This document shows, one piece after another, positions 18,113-24,277 of a DNA stretch of 61,239 nt (positions are counted from its first letter, which is position 1; each line of letters opens with the position of its first letter). Where the stretch lies: contig CAKRDK010000013.1 of the NCBI GenBank assembly GCA_934309475.1, positions 1-61,239 of the forward strand. The letters run 5' to 3'. Source of the DNA: an uncultured Roseburia sp. GTDB taxonomy: Bacteria > Bacillota > Clostridia > Lachnospirales > Lachnospiraceae. A program made the position numbers and the translations under genes. The notes below the pieces were generated by a model. That model did not search any database. It was not told where the DNA came from and saw only the letters and a list, made by a program, of their open reading frames with translations.

Positions 18113-19606
18113 ATGGGAAAACCAACCGGATTTATGGAATATGATAGAGAAAATGCAGTTGCAATAGAGCCGAAGGAAAGAATCAAGAATTTTAACGAGT
18201 TTCATATACCACTGTCGAAGGAGAAACAGCAGCGTCAGGGTGCAAGATGTATGAACTGCGGCGTTCCGTTTTGTCAGGCAGGGATGAATATTATGGGAAT
18301 GACATCAGGATGCCCGTTGCACAATCTTGTGCCGGAGTGGAACGATTTAGTCTATACAGGAAATTGGGAGCAGGCATACAATCGTCTGAAAAAGACTAAC
18401 AATTTCCCGGAATTTACGTCGAGGGTGTGCCCGGCACTCTGTGAGGCGGCATGTACCTGCGGACACTGGGAAGACCCGGTTACCTGTAAGGCAAATGAGC
18501 ACGGAATTATTGAAAATGCATACAAGGAAGGTTATGCAGCAGCGAAACCTCCAAAGGTGCGCACTGGTAAAAAAGTGGCAGTCATCGGTTCCGGTCCTGC
18601 CGGTCTTGCTGCAGCAGACCAGTTAAACAAACGGGGTCATTCAGTAACGGTATATGAAAGGGATGACCGTGTCGGTGGACTTTTAATGTATGGAATCCCA
18701 AATATGAAGTTAGAAAAATGGGTAATTGACCGCAAGGTTGACATTATGAAGCAGGAAGGCATCGAATTTGTGACAGGCGTCAACGTTGGAAAAGACATCA
18801 AGGCGGCAAAACTTTTGAAAGAATATGACCGTGTGATTTTAGCCTGTGGAGCCAAAAATCCAAGGGATATCAAAGCACCGGGAAGAGATGCAAAAGGAAT
18901 TTATTTTGCAGTGGATTTCTTGAAGGCAACGACGAAAAGTCTTTTGGATTCTGATTTAAAGGATGGAAATTATATCTCTGCAAAAGGAAAAAAAGTTGTA
19001 ATCATCGGCGGTGGCGATACCGGAAATGACTGTGTTGGAACCTCTATTCGTCATGGTGCTTCGAGTGTGACACAGCTTGAGATGATGCCAAAGGCACCGG
19101 ATAAACGCGCGGAGAATAATCCGTGGCCTGAGTGGCCAAAAGTCTGTAAGACAGACTACGGTCAGGAAGAAGCAATCGCAGTTTTTGGTCATGACCCTCG
19201 TATCTATCAGACAACCGTAAAAGAATTTTTAAAAGACAAAAACGGTAATCTGACCGGTCTAGTGACCGTTAAGTTAGAGAGCAAAAAAGATGAGAAGACA
19301 GGTCGTATGGTGATGACAGAAGTCGCAGGTTCCGAGGAGAAAATGCAGGCAGATTTAGTTTTAATTGCAGCAGGATTTTTAGGAACAGAAAAATATGTTG
19401 CAGATGCGTTTGGCGTAGAGTTGAATCAGAGAACAAACGTGGCAACGGCAGAAGATGCCTATGCAACCAATGTAAAAAATGTTTTCGCAGCAGGAGATAC
19501 ACATCGTGGACAGTCCTTAGTAGTATGGGCAATCCGCGAGGGACGTGAGGTGGCTCGTGAAGTGGACGAGAGCCTGATGGGATATTCTTATTTGTCTGTG
19601 CAGTAA
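18113..19606 (+). CDS. gltD: Glutamate synthase small subunit
   Basis: 497 residues. N-terminal cysteines C46, C49, C54, C67 and C106, C110, C114 supply two 4Fe-4S clusters. GSGPAG (159-164) binds FAD and a second Rossmann motif GGGDTGND (~295) binds NADPH. It passes electrons from NADPH to GltB. ATG at 18113 has GAGAAAGGA ten bases upstream; an in-frame TTG at 18104 is too close to that site. TATAAT at 18075-18080 lies upstream without a good -35 box. The gene lies 171 bases after gltB behind a structured spacer and is closed by a strong terminator. Confidence 0.95.
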   Translation: MGKPTGFMEYDRENAVAIEPKERIKNFNEFHIPLSKEKQQRQGARCMNCGVPFCQAGMNIMGMTSGCPLHNLVPEWNDLVYTGNWEQAYNRLKKTNNFPEFTSRVCPALCEAACTCGHWEDPVTCKANEHGIIENAYKEGYAAAKPPKVRTGKKVAVIGSGPAGLAAADQLNKRGHSVTVYERDDRVGGLLMYGIPNMKLEKWVIDRKVDIMKQEGIEFVTGVNVGKDIKAAKLLKEYDRVILACGAKNPRDIKAPGRDAKGIYFAVDFLKATTKSLLDSDLKDGNYISAKGKKVVIIGGGDTGNDCVGTSIRHGASSVTQLEMMPKAPDKRAENNPWPEWPKVCKTDYGQEEAIAVFGHDPRIYQTTVKEFLKDKNGNLTGLVTVKLESKKDEKTGRMVMTEVAGSEEKMQADLVLIAAGFLGTEKYVADAFGVELNQRTNVATAEDAYATNVKNVFAAGDTHRGQSLVVWAIREGREVAREVDESLMGYSYLSVQ

Positions 19607-19625
19607 AGTAAAGAAAGTAGATGGA

Positions 19626-19660
19626 AAAATGTCTGGACTGTGATTGTTCAGGCATTTTTT
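19626..19660 (+). terminator. Intrinsic terminator after gltD
   Basis: A 13-bp stem with two G-U pairs (19626-19638 with 19646-19658), 7-base loop, running into T6. Confidence 0.9.
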
Positions 19661-19683
19661 GTGTCATATTTGAAAATATTCTT

Positions 19684-19712
19684 TTGACATAATCGAAAGA
19701 TAGTGTTAATAT
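19684..19712 (+). promoter_or_regulatory. Promoter of the antitoxin RNA
   Basis: TTGACA (19684-19689), 17-base spacer, TAATAT (19707-19712). It is a near-consensus promoter with no protein gene behind it on this strand, which fits an antisense RNA starting near 19719. Confidence 0.8.
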
Positions 19713-19718
19713 GATTAT

Positions 19719-19812
19719 AGAAAGAGTGCTACCGATAGACGGTTAGCCCTAATAAATAGTTATTTTGTGTTACGAAAATAACCGCACGGGCGAAAGTGGC
19801 GGTTATTTTTTA
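19719..19812 (+). ncRNA. Antisense antitoxin RNA of a type I toxin-antitoxin locus
   Basis: About 94 bases from the promoter at 19684-19712 to the T-run at 19806-19811. Its 5' part AGAGTGCTAC (19723-19732) resembles the 5' end of the convergent toxin mRNA (AGAGCGCTAC, minus strand 20001-19992). A small hairpin CTACCG/CGGTTAG follows, whose CTACCG can pair with CGGTAG of the toxin leader. Its 3' end is the terminator stem shared with the toxin mRNA, so the two RNAs are complementary there. The layout resembles the convergent par/Fst and TxpA/RatA systems. Confidence 0.65.
19775..19809. terminator. Bidirectional terminator shared by toxin and antitoxin
   Basis: An 11-bp stem AAAATAACCGC/GCGGTTATTTT (19775-19785 with 19799-19809) has T-runs on both strands. 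The toxin stop codon lies in it. Upstream GTTATTTT (19759-19766) can also pair with 19775-19782, an alternative fold that would open the terminator. Confidence 0.85.
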
Positions 19813-19889
19813 TTTCGCAAATTTAAAATTAAGCTTGCGAATGCAATGAGCATCATAGTGAACTGAAATAATTCAGAATGAGTAACCAT
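19803..19889 (-). CDS. Small hydrophobic type I toxin (holin-like, TxpA/BsrE/Fst-like)
   Basis: 28 residues: a short polar head (MVTHSELFQF), one transmembrane helix (TMMLIAFASLILNL) and a basic tail (RNKK). This is the architecture of Firmicute putative holin-like toxins that insert in the membrane and collapse its potential. The start at 19889 has AGAGGG eight bases upstream. A second in-frame ATG at 19895 is only two bases from that site and was not chosen. The 3' end runs into the bidirectional terminator that it shares with the antisense RNA. Family membership rests on size, charge pattern and locus layout. Confidence 0.75.
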   Translation of the reverse strand: MVTHSELFQFTMMLIAFASLILNLRNKK

Positions 19890-19895
19890 TAGCAT

Positions 19896-20002
19896 CACCC
19901 TCTTTTAATAAATTTCATTCAAAGTGAATGATTTCTATGTAATCAGAGGGTCCAGTCCCTCTGAATGAGGGCAAACCGCCTACCGTTATTAGTAGCGCTC
20001 TA
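19896..20002 (-). promoter_or_regulatory. Structured 5' leader of the toxin mRNA
   Basis: On the minus strand the leader contains TCAGAGGG/CCCTCTGA (8-bp stem). The ACCCTCT arm can alternatively pair with AGAGGGT of the toxin ribosome site. A second hairpin TCATTC/GAATGA precedes the ribosome site. Competing folds of this kind are known to hold type I toxin mRNAs in a translationally silent state; the function here is inferred. Confidence 0.6.
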
Positions 20003-20008
20003 AATATA

Positions 20009-20037
20009 ATTATACCAAATTCTACCAACTGATTCAA
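20009..20037 (-). promoter_or_regulatory. Promoter of the toxin mRNA
   Basis: Minus strand: TTGAAT (20037-20032), 17-base spacer, TATAAT (20014-20009) with an upstream TGG that makes it an extended -10. Transcription would start near 20002. Confidence 0.8.
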
Positions 20038-20080
20038 TGATTACGATTCAATATTTAGATTGCATGTGTAGAATACTCTG

Positions 20081-20354
20081 TTATTTTAAGTTTTCTATTT
20101 TATCCATATCTTCCGGAATAGGCATTGTCTTTTTTCCAGTCAGAAAACGTTTCATTTTACGTCTGTCCCATAAAATAATTCCATAAGTTGCTGCAGCAAG
20201 GGATACGTCTTTTGCAAAAGCACCATTTGTAAGCATAATAATACGTCTGCATCCGGCAGATTCTTTTGCAAGAATAGCATTCTGTAGACTTTGCGCCATA
20301 TCCCATTTTCTTGAAACATTTTTCTAAAAACCTTGTATACGATTCTGGACTCAT
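20081..20354 (-). pseudogene. Remnant of an Mrr-like restriction endonuclease domain protein
   Basis: Two overlapping minus-strand frames hold pieces of one protein. The upstream frame begins SPESYTRFLEKCFKKMGYG, like the N-terminal helix of the Mrr/restriction-endonuclease fold. The downstream frame reads AKESAGCRRIIMLTNGAFAK and then YGIILWDRRKMKRFL, like the end of that fold. The catalytic middle (GDxGVDLI...QxK) is missing and the frame shifts near 20280-20300. It is therefore a decayed, inactive fragment. Confidence 0.6.
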
Positions 20355-20414
20355 TCGGTCTATCTTCGATAGCTGTTTTGCTACAACAGAGGATGGAACG
20401 GAAGAATCATATAG

Positions 20415-20795
20415 TTTGACCCGGATGAAAGTGACAATGAAGTAATCAGTGGAAGTATGGAAAGCATTACCATATACTATGACACTCCATTTAAACTTCC
20501 TGCAAATGGATTTACAAGAACGGACGAAGACGGGGATTCCGGATTTGTCGGATGGAATGAAGAACCAACAAAAGACTCTTATTTTAAACAGTTCAGTGAT
20601 GAACAGACGGTAACGGAAAATCTTGTTTATAGAAAGATGATAAATATTTTCATTATTGATACTACGCCGAAAGATCCGGAAGGATATGTGGTAACAGTAA
20701 ATGGTACAAAATATGAAGCAACTCAGACAAGAGCAATAAGTGAAGGTTCTTATAAAGCTTCTTACGAATGGGGTGGATTAAAACCTACATCTTAA
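20415..20795 (+). pseudogene. Fragment of a cell-surface protein with an InlB B-repeat-like module
   Basis: The open frame from 20415 is preceded in frame by a stop (20412-20414). It has the beta-grasp repeat pattern ITIYYDTPFKLPANGFTR...FVGWN...FSDEQTVTENL seen in Listeria-Bacteroides (InlB B) repeats. No signal peptide or anchor is present. ATG at 20457 has only a poor ribosome site (GTGGAAGT). It is best read as the leftover of a larger surface protein; a short functional protein of 112 residues is possible but less likely. Confidence 0.5.
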
Positions 20796-20803
20796 TATAA
20801 TAT

Positions 20804-20911
20804 GCGGCAACAGCCAATGATTTCTATGACCTGCGAAAGCCCGGAACAGCCGGTAAGGCAGAAAAAGATATACCATATCGCATGAGAAAGTGGTATGATA
20901 ACATTAGTTAG
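20804..20911 (+). pseudogene. Unidentified 35-codon gene tail
   Basis: An open frame without a start codon reads AATANDFYDLRKPGTAGKAE and ends RMRKWYDNIS before TAG. It looks like the C-terminus of a lost soluble protein. I cannot name the family. Confidence 0.3.
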
Positions 20912-20922
20912 ATGAGACTAAC
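20894..20922 (+). promoter_or_regulatory. Promoter and operator upstream of the alpha/beta hydrolase
   Basis: TGG-TATGAT (20891-20899, extended -10) is followed seven bases later by GTTAGATGAGACTAAC (20907-20922). This matches 11 of 12 arm positions of the GTTAGT-N4-ACTAAC operators at 35487-35502 and 35904-35919, and it shares the next bases CCAT with the first of them. It probably responds to the same regulator. The stretch 20923-21000 also contains a CCCCAA.../...TTGGGG stem. Confidence 0.5.
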
Positions 20923-21012
20923 CCATATCATTATATATTTTTTTGCCCCCCAATATTTACATATAAAATTTGGGGATAAAAAATATTTCTAAAAAAAGCG
21001 GAGGTTTTTAAA

Positions 21013-21795
21013 ATGAAAGCATATGCATTTGGAGATAAGGAAAAGCCGGTCATCATGTTATTTCCGGGAACCTGTTGTTATTGGAAAACAAATTTCGGGC
21101 ACGTTTTAGATGGGCTGCAGGAGCATTTTTACACGGTCGTCGTCAGCTATAGCGGTTTTGATGAGACAGAGCAGACAACGTTTGTGTCGGAACTTGACGA
21201 GACGAAAAAGGTGGAAGCGTATATTCAGGAGAATTTTAGAGGAGAGATATACGCAGCGTACGGCTGTTCACTGGGCGGTTCGTTTGTGTCGCTGCTTGTG
21301 AGCAGAAAGAATGTTCACATCGAGCATGCCATCATTGGTTCGAGTGATATGGATCAGGCGCCAAAGTGGCTGGCAAAAATCGAGACAGCACTCATGATGC
21401 CACTGTTTTATCCGATGATTACAGGAAAAGGCAATGTGTTTATGAAAAAGATTTTTGAGAAAAAAATGAACGAAGGGAACGAAAGTTCTGATTATATAAA
21501 GAAATTTATGGAACTCATGGGTGCGGGAGAAAAAAGGGATTTCTCTTTTATATCGAAGGAATCCATGAAAAATCAGTTCTGCACCGATTTGTATACCAAA
21601 GTTGGGGAAAGGATAAAGGTTCCGGGGACAACCATTCATGTTTTTTATGCGAAGAAAATGGGAGAGAAATATCGGAAGCGTTACGAAGCCCATTTTGCAA
21701 ATCCGGACATCATAGAATTTGATCTGCGCCACGAGGAACTGCTTTTAGATGCTGACAGATGGGTGCGGGAAGTCTGTCAGGTGTGTGCCCTGTAA
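21013..21795 (+). CDS. Alpha/beta hydrolase
   Basis: 260 residues. The nucleophile elbow is G-C-S-L-G-G with S86, after an oxyanion segment LFPGTCCYW (16-24). The catalytic histidine is probably H239 in DLRHEELL, and an acidic partner is likely around 210-230. No signal peptide; cytoplasmic. The substrate cannot be told from sequence: esterase, lipase-like and thioesterase roles are all possible. The start has AGCGGAGG upstream. The promoter carries a candidate Fur-like operator, so its expression may be metal or redox linked. Confidence 0.8.
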   Translation: MKAYAFGDKEKPVIMLFPGTCCYWKTNFGHVLDGLQEHFYTVVVSYSGFDETEQTTFVSELDETKKVEAYIQENFRGEIYAAYGCSLGGSFVSLLVSRKNVHIEHAIIGSSDMDQAPKWLAKIETALMMPLFYPMITGKGNVFMKKIFEKKMNEGNESSDYIKKFMELMGAGEKRDFSFISKESMKNQFCTDLYTKVGERIKVPGTTIHVFYAKKMGEKYRKRYEAHFANPDIIEFDLRHEELLLDADRWVREVCQVCAL

Positions 21796-21863
21796 AAGAT
21801 GCTGCAACGTTTCGAATTTTTTCGCGTCTATACTGATAAAGAGAACAAAAGGAGGAAATGGAT

Positions 21864-22295
21864 ATGAAAAAAACGAGGTGTTTGCTTTTATTAGGAGTCA
21901 TGGTAGCAGGAGCCGCAGGGTGCAAAGGAACGGAGCCGGAAGTGGTCACAAGCAGTTTTGAATGTCCGGTGGACACGGGGACAGAGAGCCTGGAAAATGA
22001 ACGTACAGAAAGCGTGGAAATGGAAGAGACGGAGACCGCCGGGGAAAAAGAGCAGCTTCGCATGGTAAAACTGGATGATAAGCTGTATTACGATACTGGG
22101 AATGTATCGAACACTGCGCGGTGCGGTGTCATGGATTTTGAACTGGATTCGTCCGTGGAGTCCGGTCAGCCGACGGAAAATAACCAGACGAACTTTGGAA
22201 CAGGATATGGTGGACAGTACGGAGCGGATGAAAATGAGATAGAGGTGCTGTTAGACGGAGAATGGCACATTTTTTCCTGCCAGGATGAAACATAA
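21864..22295 (+). CDS. Small lipoprotein of unknown function
   Basis: 143 residues. The signal sequence MKKTRCLLLLGVMVAGAAGC ends in a lipobox with the lipidated cysteine at 20. The mature part is strongly acidic and low in complexity up to residue ~70 and then polar (GTGYGGQYGADENE). ATG at 21864 lies eight bases from AGGAGG; the in-frame ATG at 21858 is two bases from it and was rejected. No family recognised. It lies 68 bases after the hydrolase and could be in the same transcript. Confidence 0.7.
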   Translation: MKKTRCLLLLGVMVAGAAGCKGTEPEVVTSSFECPVDTGTESLENERTESVEMEETETAGEKEQLRMVKLDDKLYYDTGNVSNTARCGVMDFELDSSVESGQPTENNQTNFGTGYGGQYGADENEIEVLLDGEWHIFSCQDET

Positions 22296-22309
22296 GAACC
22301 CAAAATGGA

Positions 22310-22359
22310 TTGACACGGTTATTGTATTGTAATAAAATGTATTTAGTAATACTAAATAC
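22310..22359 (+). promoter_or_regulatory. PadR promoter with overlapping operator
   Basis: TTGACA (22310-22315), 17 bases, TAAAAT (22333-22338). A perfect inverted repeat with 10-bp arms and a one-base centre (22339-22359, core TATTTAGTA/TACTAAATA) abuts the -10 box and covers the start site. This is the usual place for a PadR autorepressor. Confidence 0.8.
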
Positions 22360-22373
22360 TATGAGGTGAGAAG

Positions 22374-22721
22374 TTGAATACAAAGTATGAGAAGCAGATG
22401 AAAAAAGGCGTACTTGAGATGCTGGTATTACGGCTGCTTGCAGAGGAAGAAAAATACGGTTATCAGCTAATCAGCGAACTGAAGGAAAGCGGAGACGGGA
22501 TGTTCACCTTAAAGGAAGGAACGCTTTACCCGATTCTATACCGGCTTGAGGAGGATGGGCTTGTGACGAATTACTGGAGCACGCCCGAGGGAAAATCCGT
22601 TTCGAAGAAATATTACAGAATTACGGAACAGGGAACGGAGACGCTTGAAGAACTGAAAGTGCTCTGGGATACTTTTTCGAACCGTGTCAATCAGATTTTA
22701 ATGGGGGATGAGGAAAAATGA
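22374..22721 (+). CDS. PadR-family transcriptional regulator
   Basis: 115 residues starting at TTG, with GAGGTGAG upstream. The winged-helix region is intact: GVLEMLVLRLLAEEEKYGYQ, then LKEGTLYPILYRLEEDGLV and the wing TPEGKSVSKKYYRITEQG, followed by a short dimerisation helix. It overlaps the next gene by four bases (ATGA), the common arrangement with membrane-anchored HAAS-domain partners. It likely represses its own operon through the palindrome at 22339-22359. Confidence 0.92.
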   Translation: MNTKYEKQMKKGVLEMLVLRLLAEEEKYGYQLISELKESGDGMFTLKEGTLYPILYRLEEDGLVTNYWSTPEGKSVSKKYYRITEQGTETLEELKVLWDTFSNRVNQILMGDEEK

Positions 22722-23377
22722 CAGCAAAAGCATATACCAGAAAAGTGGCAGGAAAGCTGCAGTGCAGTCCGGAAGTGAGAAAAGAAATGATACGCCAGTT
22801 AGAGTCGGATATTGCGAGTGCAGTGGAACAGGGACAGACGCTCGATGCCGTTTTGCAGGAAATGGGAACGCCGGAAGAGGTGGCAGAGGAATTCAATGAG
22901 AATTTATCAGAAGAGGAAAAGAGCAGGTCGCGAAAGCGGACAAAAAGGAACCGGATTATTCTGATTGTGGCTGTGGTGGCAGTTTTTTTGTTTGTGACAG
23001 CAGGATTTTTTTACTGGATGCTTCCAAAGACAAAGCCAATCAGTGAGAGCAGCATATTTTCGGAACAGGAAGTATGGACGCAGTCACAACAGGTGCTCGG
23101 ATTGCTGGACGAGGACGCATATCAGGAGTTAGAACAGCTTATGACAGATGAGTTAAAGGCAGCGTTAAGAGATGGAGGACTTGCACAGGCGAAGGAGGCA
23201 GCCTGCGAGGACTTTGGCGCGTTGGAGGAATATAAGAATACTTATTTTGTTGAAATGACTCAGAAAGGACAGCATTTTGCGGTGGCTCAGATTGATGCTT
23301 CCTATGAAAATGTACGTGTAATATATACACTGACCTTTGATGAAGATGGGAAATTGTGCGGTATTTACATGAGATAG
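22718..23377 (+). CDS. HAAS-domain membrane protein with a DUF3887-like C-terminus
   Basis: 219 residues. The N-terminal ~60 residues (LESDIASAVEQGQTLDAVL, MGTPEEVAEEFN) match the helical HAAS/DUF1700-type domain that pairs with PadR regulators. A transmembrane helix spans about 75-98. The extracytoplasmic part (~105-219) resembles DUF3887. The HAAS part may titrate PadR at the membrane while the outer part senses a signal (inference). It is translationally coupled to padR. Confidence 0.75.
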   Translation: MTAKAYTRKVAGKLQCSPEVRKEMIRQLESDIASAVEQGQTLDAVLQEMGTPEEVAEEFNENLSEEEKSRSRKRTKRNRIILIVAVVAVFLFVTAGFFYWMLPKTKPISESSIFSEQEVWTQSQQVLGLLDEDAYQELEQLMTDELKAALRDGGLAQAKEAACEDFGALEEYKNTYFVEMTQKGQHFAVAQIDASYENVRVIYTLTFDEDGKLCGIYMR

Positions 23378-23395
23378 CAGTAGGAGGTGAATGTC

Positions 23396-23503
23396 ATGAC
23401 GGTAGATAATATAATGTATCTTGCGATTGTCAGTTATTGTGCACTGTACAGAAATGTGTGGTGGTATAATAGGAATGATTTTATATCACAACTACCTCGA
23501 TAA
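23396..23503 (+). CDS. Possible 35-residue microprotein
   Basis: A short open frame begins MTVDNIMYLAIVSYCAL and has an excellent AGGAGGTGAA five bases upstream. The N-terminal half is moderately hydrophobic. A TGGTATAAT extended -10 (23462-23470) inside it may be the promoter of the next gene, so the frame could be accidental. No family recognised. Confidence 0.35.
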   Translation: MTVDNIMYLAIVSYCALYRNVWWYNRNDFISQLPR

Positions 23504-23544
23504 CCGGTATTTGAAAAAGATTGAAAAAAACGGGAGAACATAAG

Positions 23545-23907
23545 ATGGGATTTTGGATTTTTATGTTTGGTGTCAATTTATTGCTTCCAGTGATGATGGT
23601 GGGGTTTGGGCATCTTTTTTGCAAACATCCACCGAAAAATATCAATGGAATCTATGGTTACCGCACCAGAAGAGCAATGGCGAGCCAAGAAGCGTGGGAT
23701 TTTTCTCAGCGATATTTTGGAAAGTGCTGGTTTTACAGTGGATTTGTGGTTTTATTTCTTGTGGTGATAGGAATGCTGTTGTTGTTTGGAAAGAGTGAGG
23801 ATATGGTTGGAATTTATGGTGGAATTCTGAGCATGGTAGGCTGTGTTTTTATGATTCTTCCTATTATTCCGACTGAGCATGAACTTAAGAAGCGTTTTGG
23901 AACGTAG
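23545..23907 (+). CDS. SdpI-family membrane protein
   Basis: 120 residues with three transmembrane helices (about 3-24, 63-85, 90-108). The cytoplasmic motif NGIYGYRTRRAM after the first helix is typical of the SdpI/YhfL group. In Bacillus, SdpI is the immunity protein and signal receptor for the SdpC toxin, but no SdpC-like gene is here. ATG at 23545 follows GGGAGA; an in-frame TTG at 23521 has no ribosome site. It is followed by a strong terminator. Confidence 0.8.
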   Translation: MGFWIFMFGVNLLLPVMMVGFGHLFCKHPPKNINGIYGYRTRRAMASQEAWDFSQRYFGKCWFYSGFVVLFLVVIGMLLLFGKSEDMVGIYGGILSMVGCVFMILPIIPTEHELKKRFGT

Positions 23908-23933
23908 GTGTGCCTGTTCTGGCAGATACAAAG

Positions 23934-23990
23934 ACTGCTCCGAATGTAATCCTTTTGAGAAAGGCGAGATACATTCGGAGCAGTTTTTTT
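23934..23990 (+). terminator. Intrinsic terminator after the SdpI-like gene
   Basis: A perfect 15-bp stem (23934-23948 with 23970-23984) with a 21-base loop, followed by T7. Confidence 0.92.
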
Positions 23991-24026
23991 GTACCCAGAA
24001 GATGATGCTGGTATTTATCTTGAATC

Positions 24027-24164
24027 ACAATAAAAACTAAAATACTTTAGAAAACAGATGAAAACGTGAAAACTAAAACAAATATCAAGGCTAAAAAGAA
24101 AAAATAGTACCAAAGTCATTGTAAAAAGTGACTAAACGACTACAATAAAAACTGAAATATTTTA
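24027..24164 (+). repeat. Direct repeat in the AT-rich region upstream of the GH43 gene
   Basis: A 23-base element beginning ACAATAAAAACT occurs at 24027-24049 and again at 24142-24164 (20 of 23 identical), 115 bases apart. The 270-base region 23991-24262 is otherwise AT rich. A weak -10 (GATAAT, 24205-24210) lies downstream. The repeats could be activator sites for the glycosidase gene. Confidence 0.4.
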
Positions 24165-24277
24165 CGAAAATGTAAAAAGCGTAGTGACAAAAAAATTCCC
24201 ATATGATAATGTCTAATTTGGAGTACATGCCAGTGGGGTGAAAGGCAGAATCTAAAACACATTTGGGAGGTAGAAAA

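Noticed and set aside
19719..20002. Reading the gltD downstream hairpin region as a riboswitch
   Set aside because: Opposing promoters, a shared terminator and a small hydrophobic frame explain the structures as a type I toxin-antitoxin locus. No gene follows on the + strand that a riboswitch would control.
20923..20985. CCCCAA.../...TTGGGG stem before the hydrolase as a terminator
   Set aside because: It has no T-run on its 3' side on either strand, and a promoter-operator lies upstream, so it is at most a leader hairpin.
24059..24072. TGAAAACGTGAAAA as a CcpA (cre) site upstream of the GH43 gene
   Set aside because: The second half does not fit the cre consensus (at least two mismatches) and the region is A-rich, so chance is likely.
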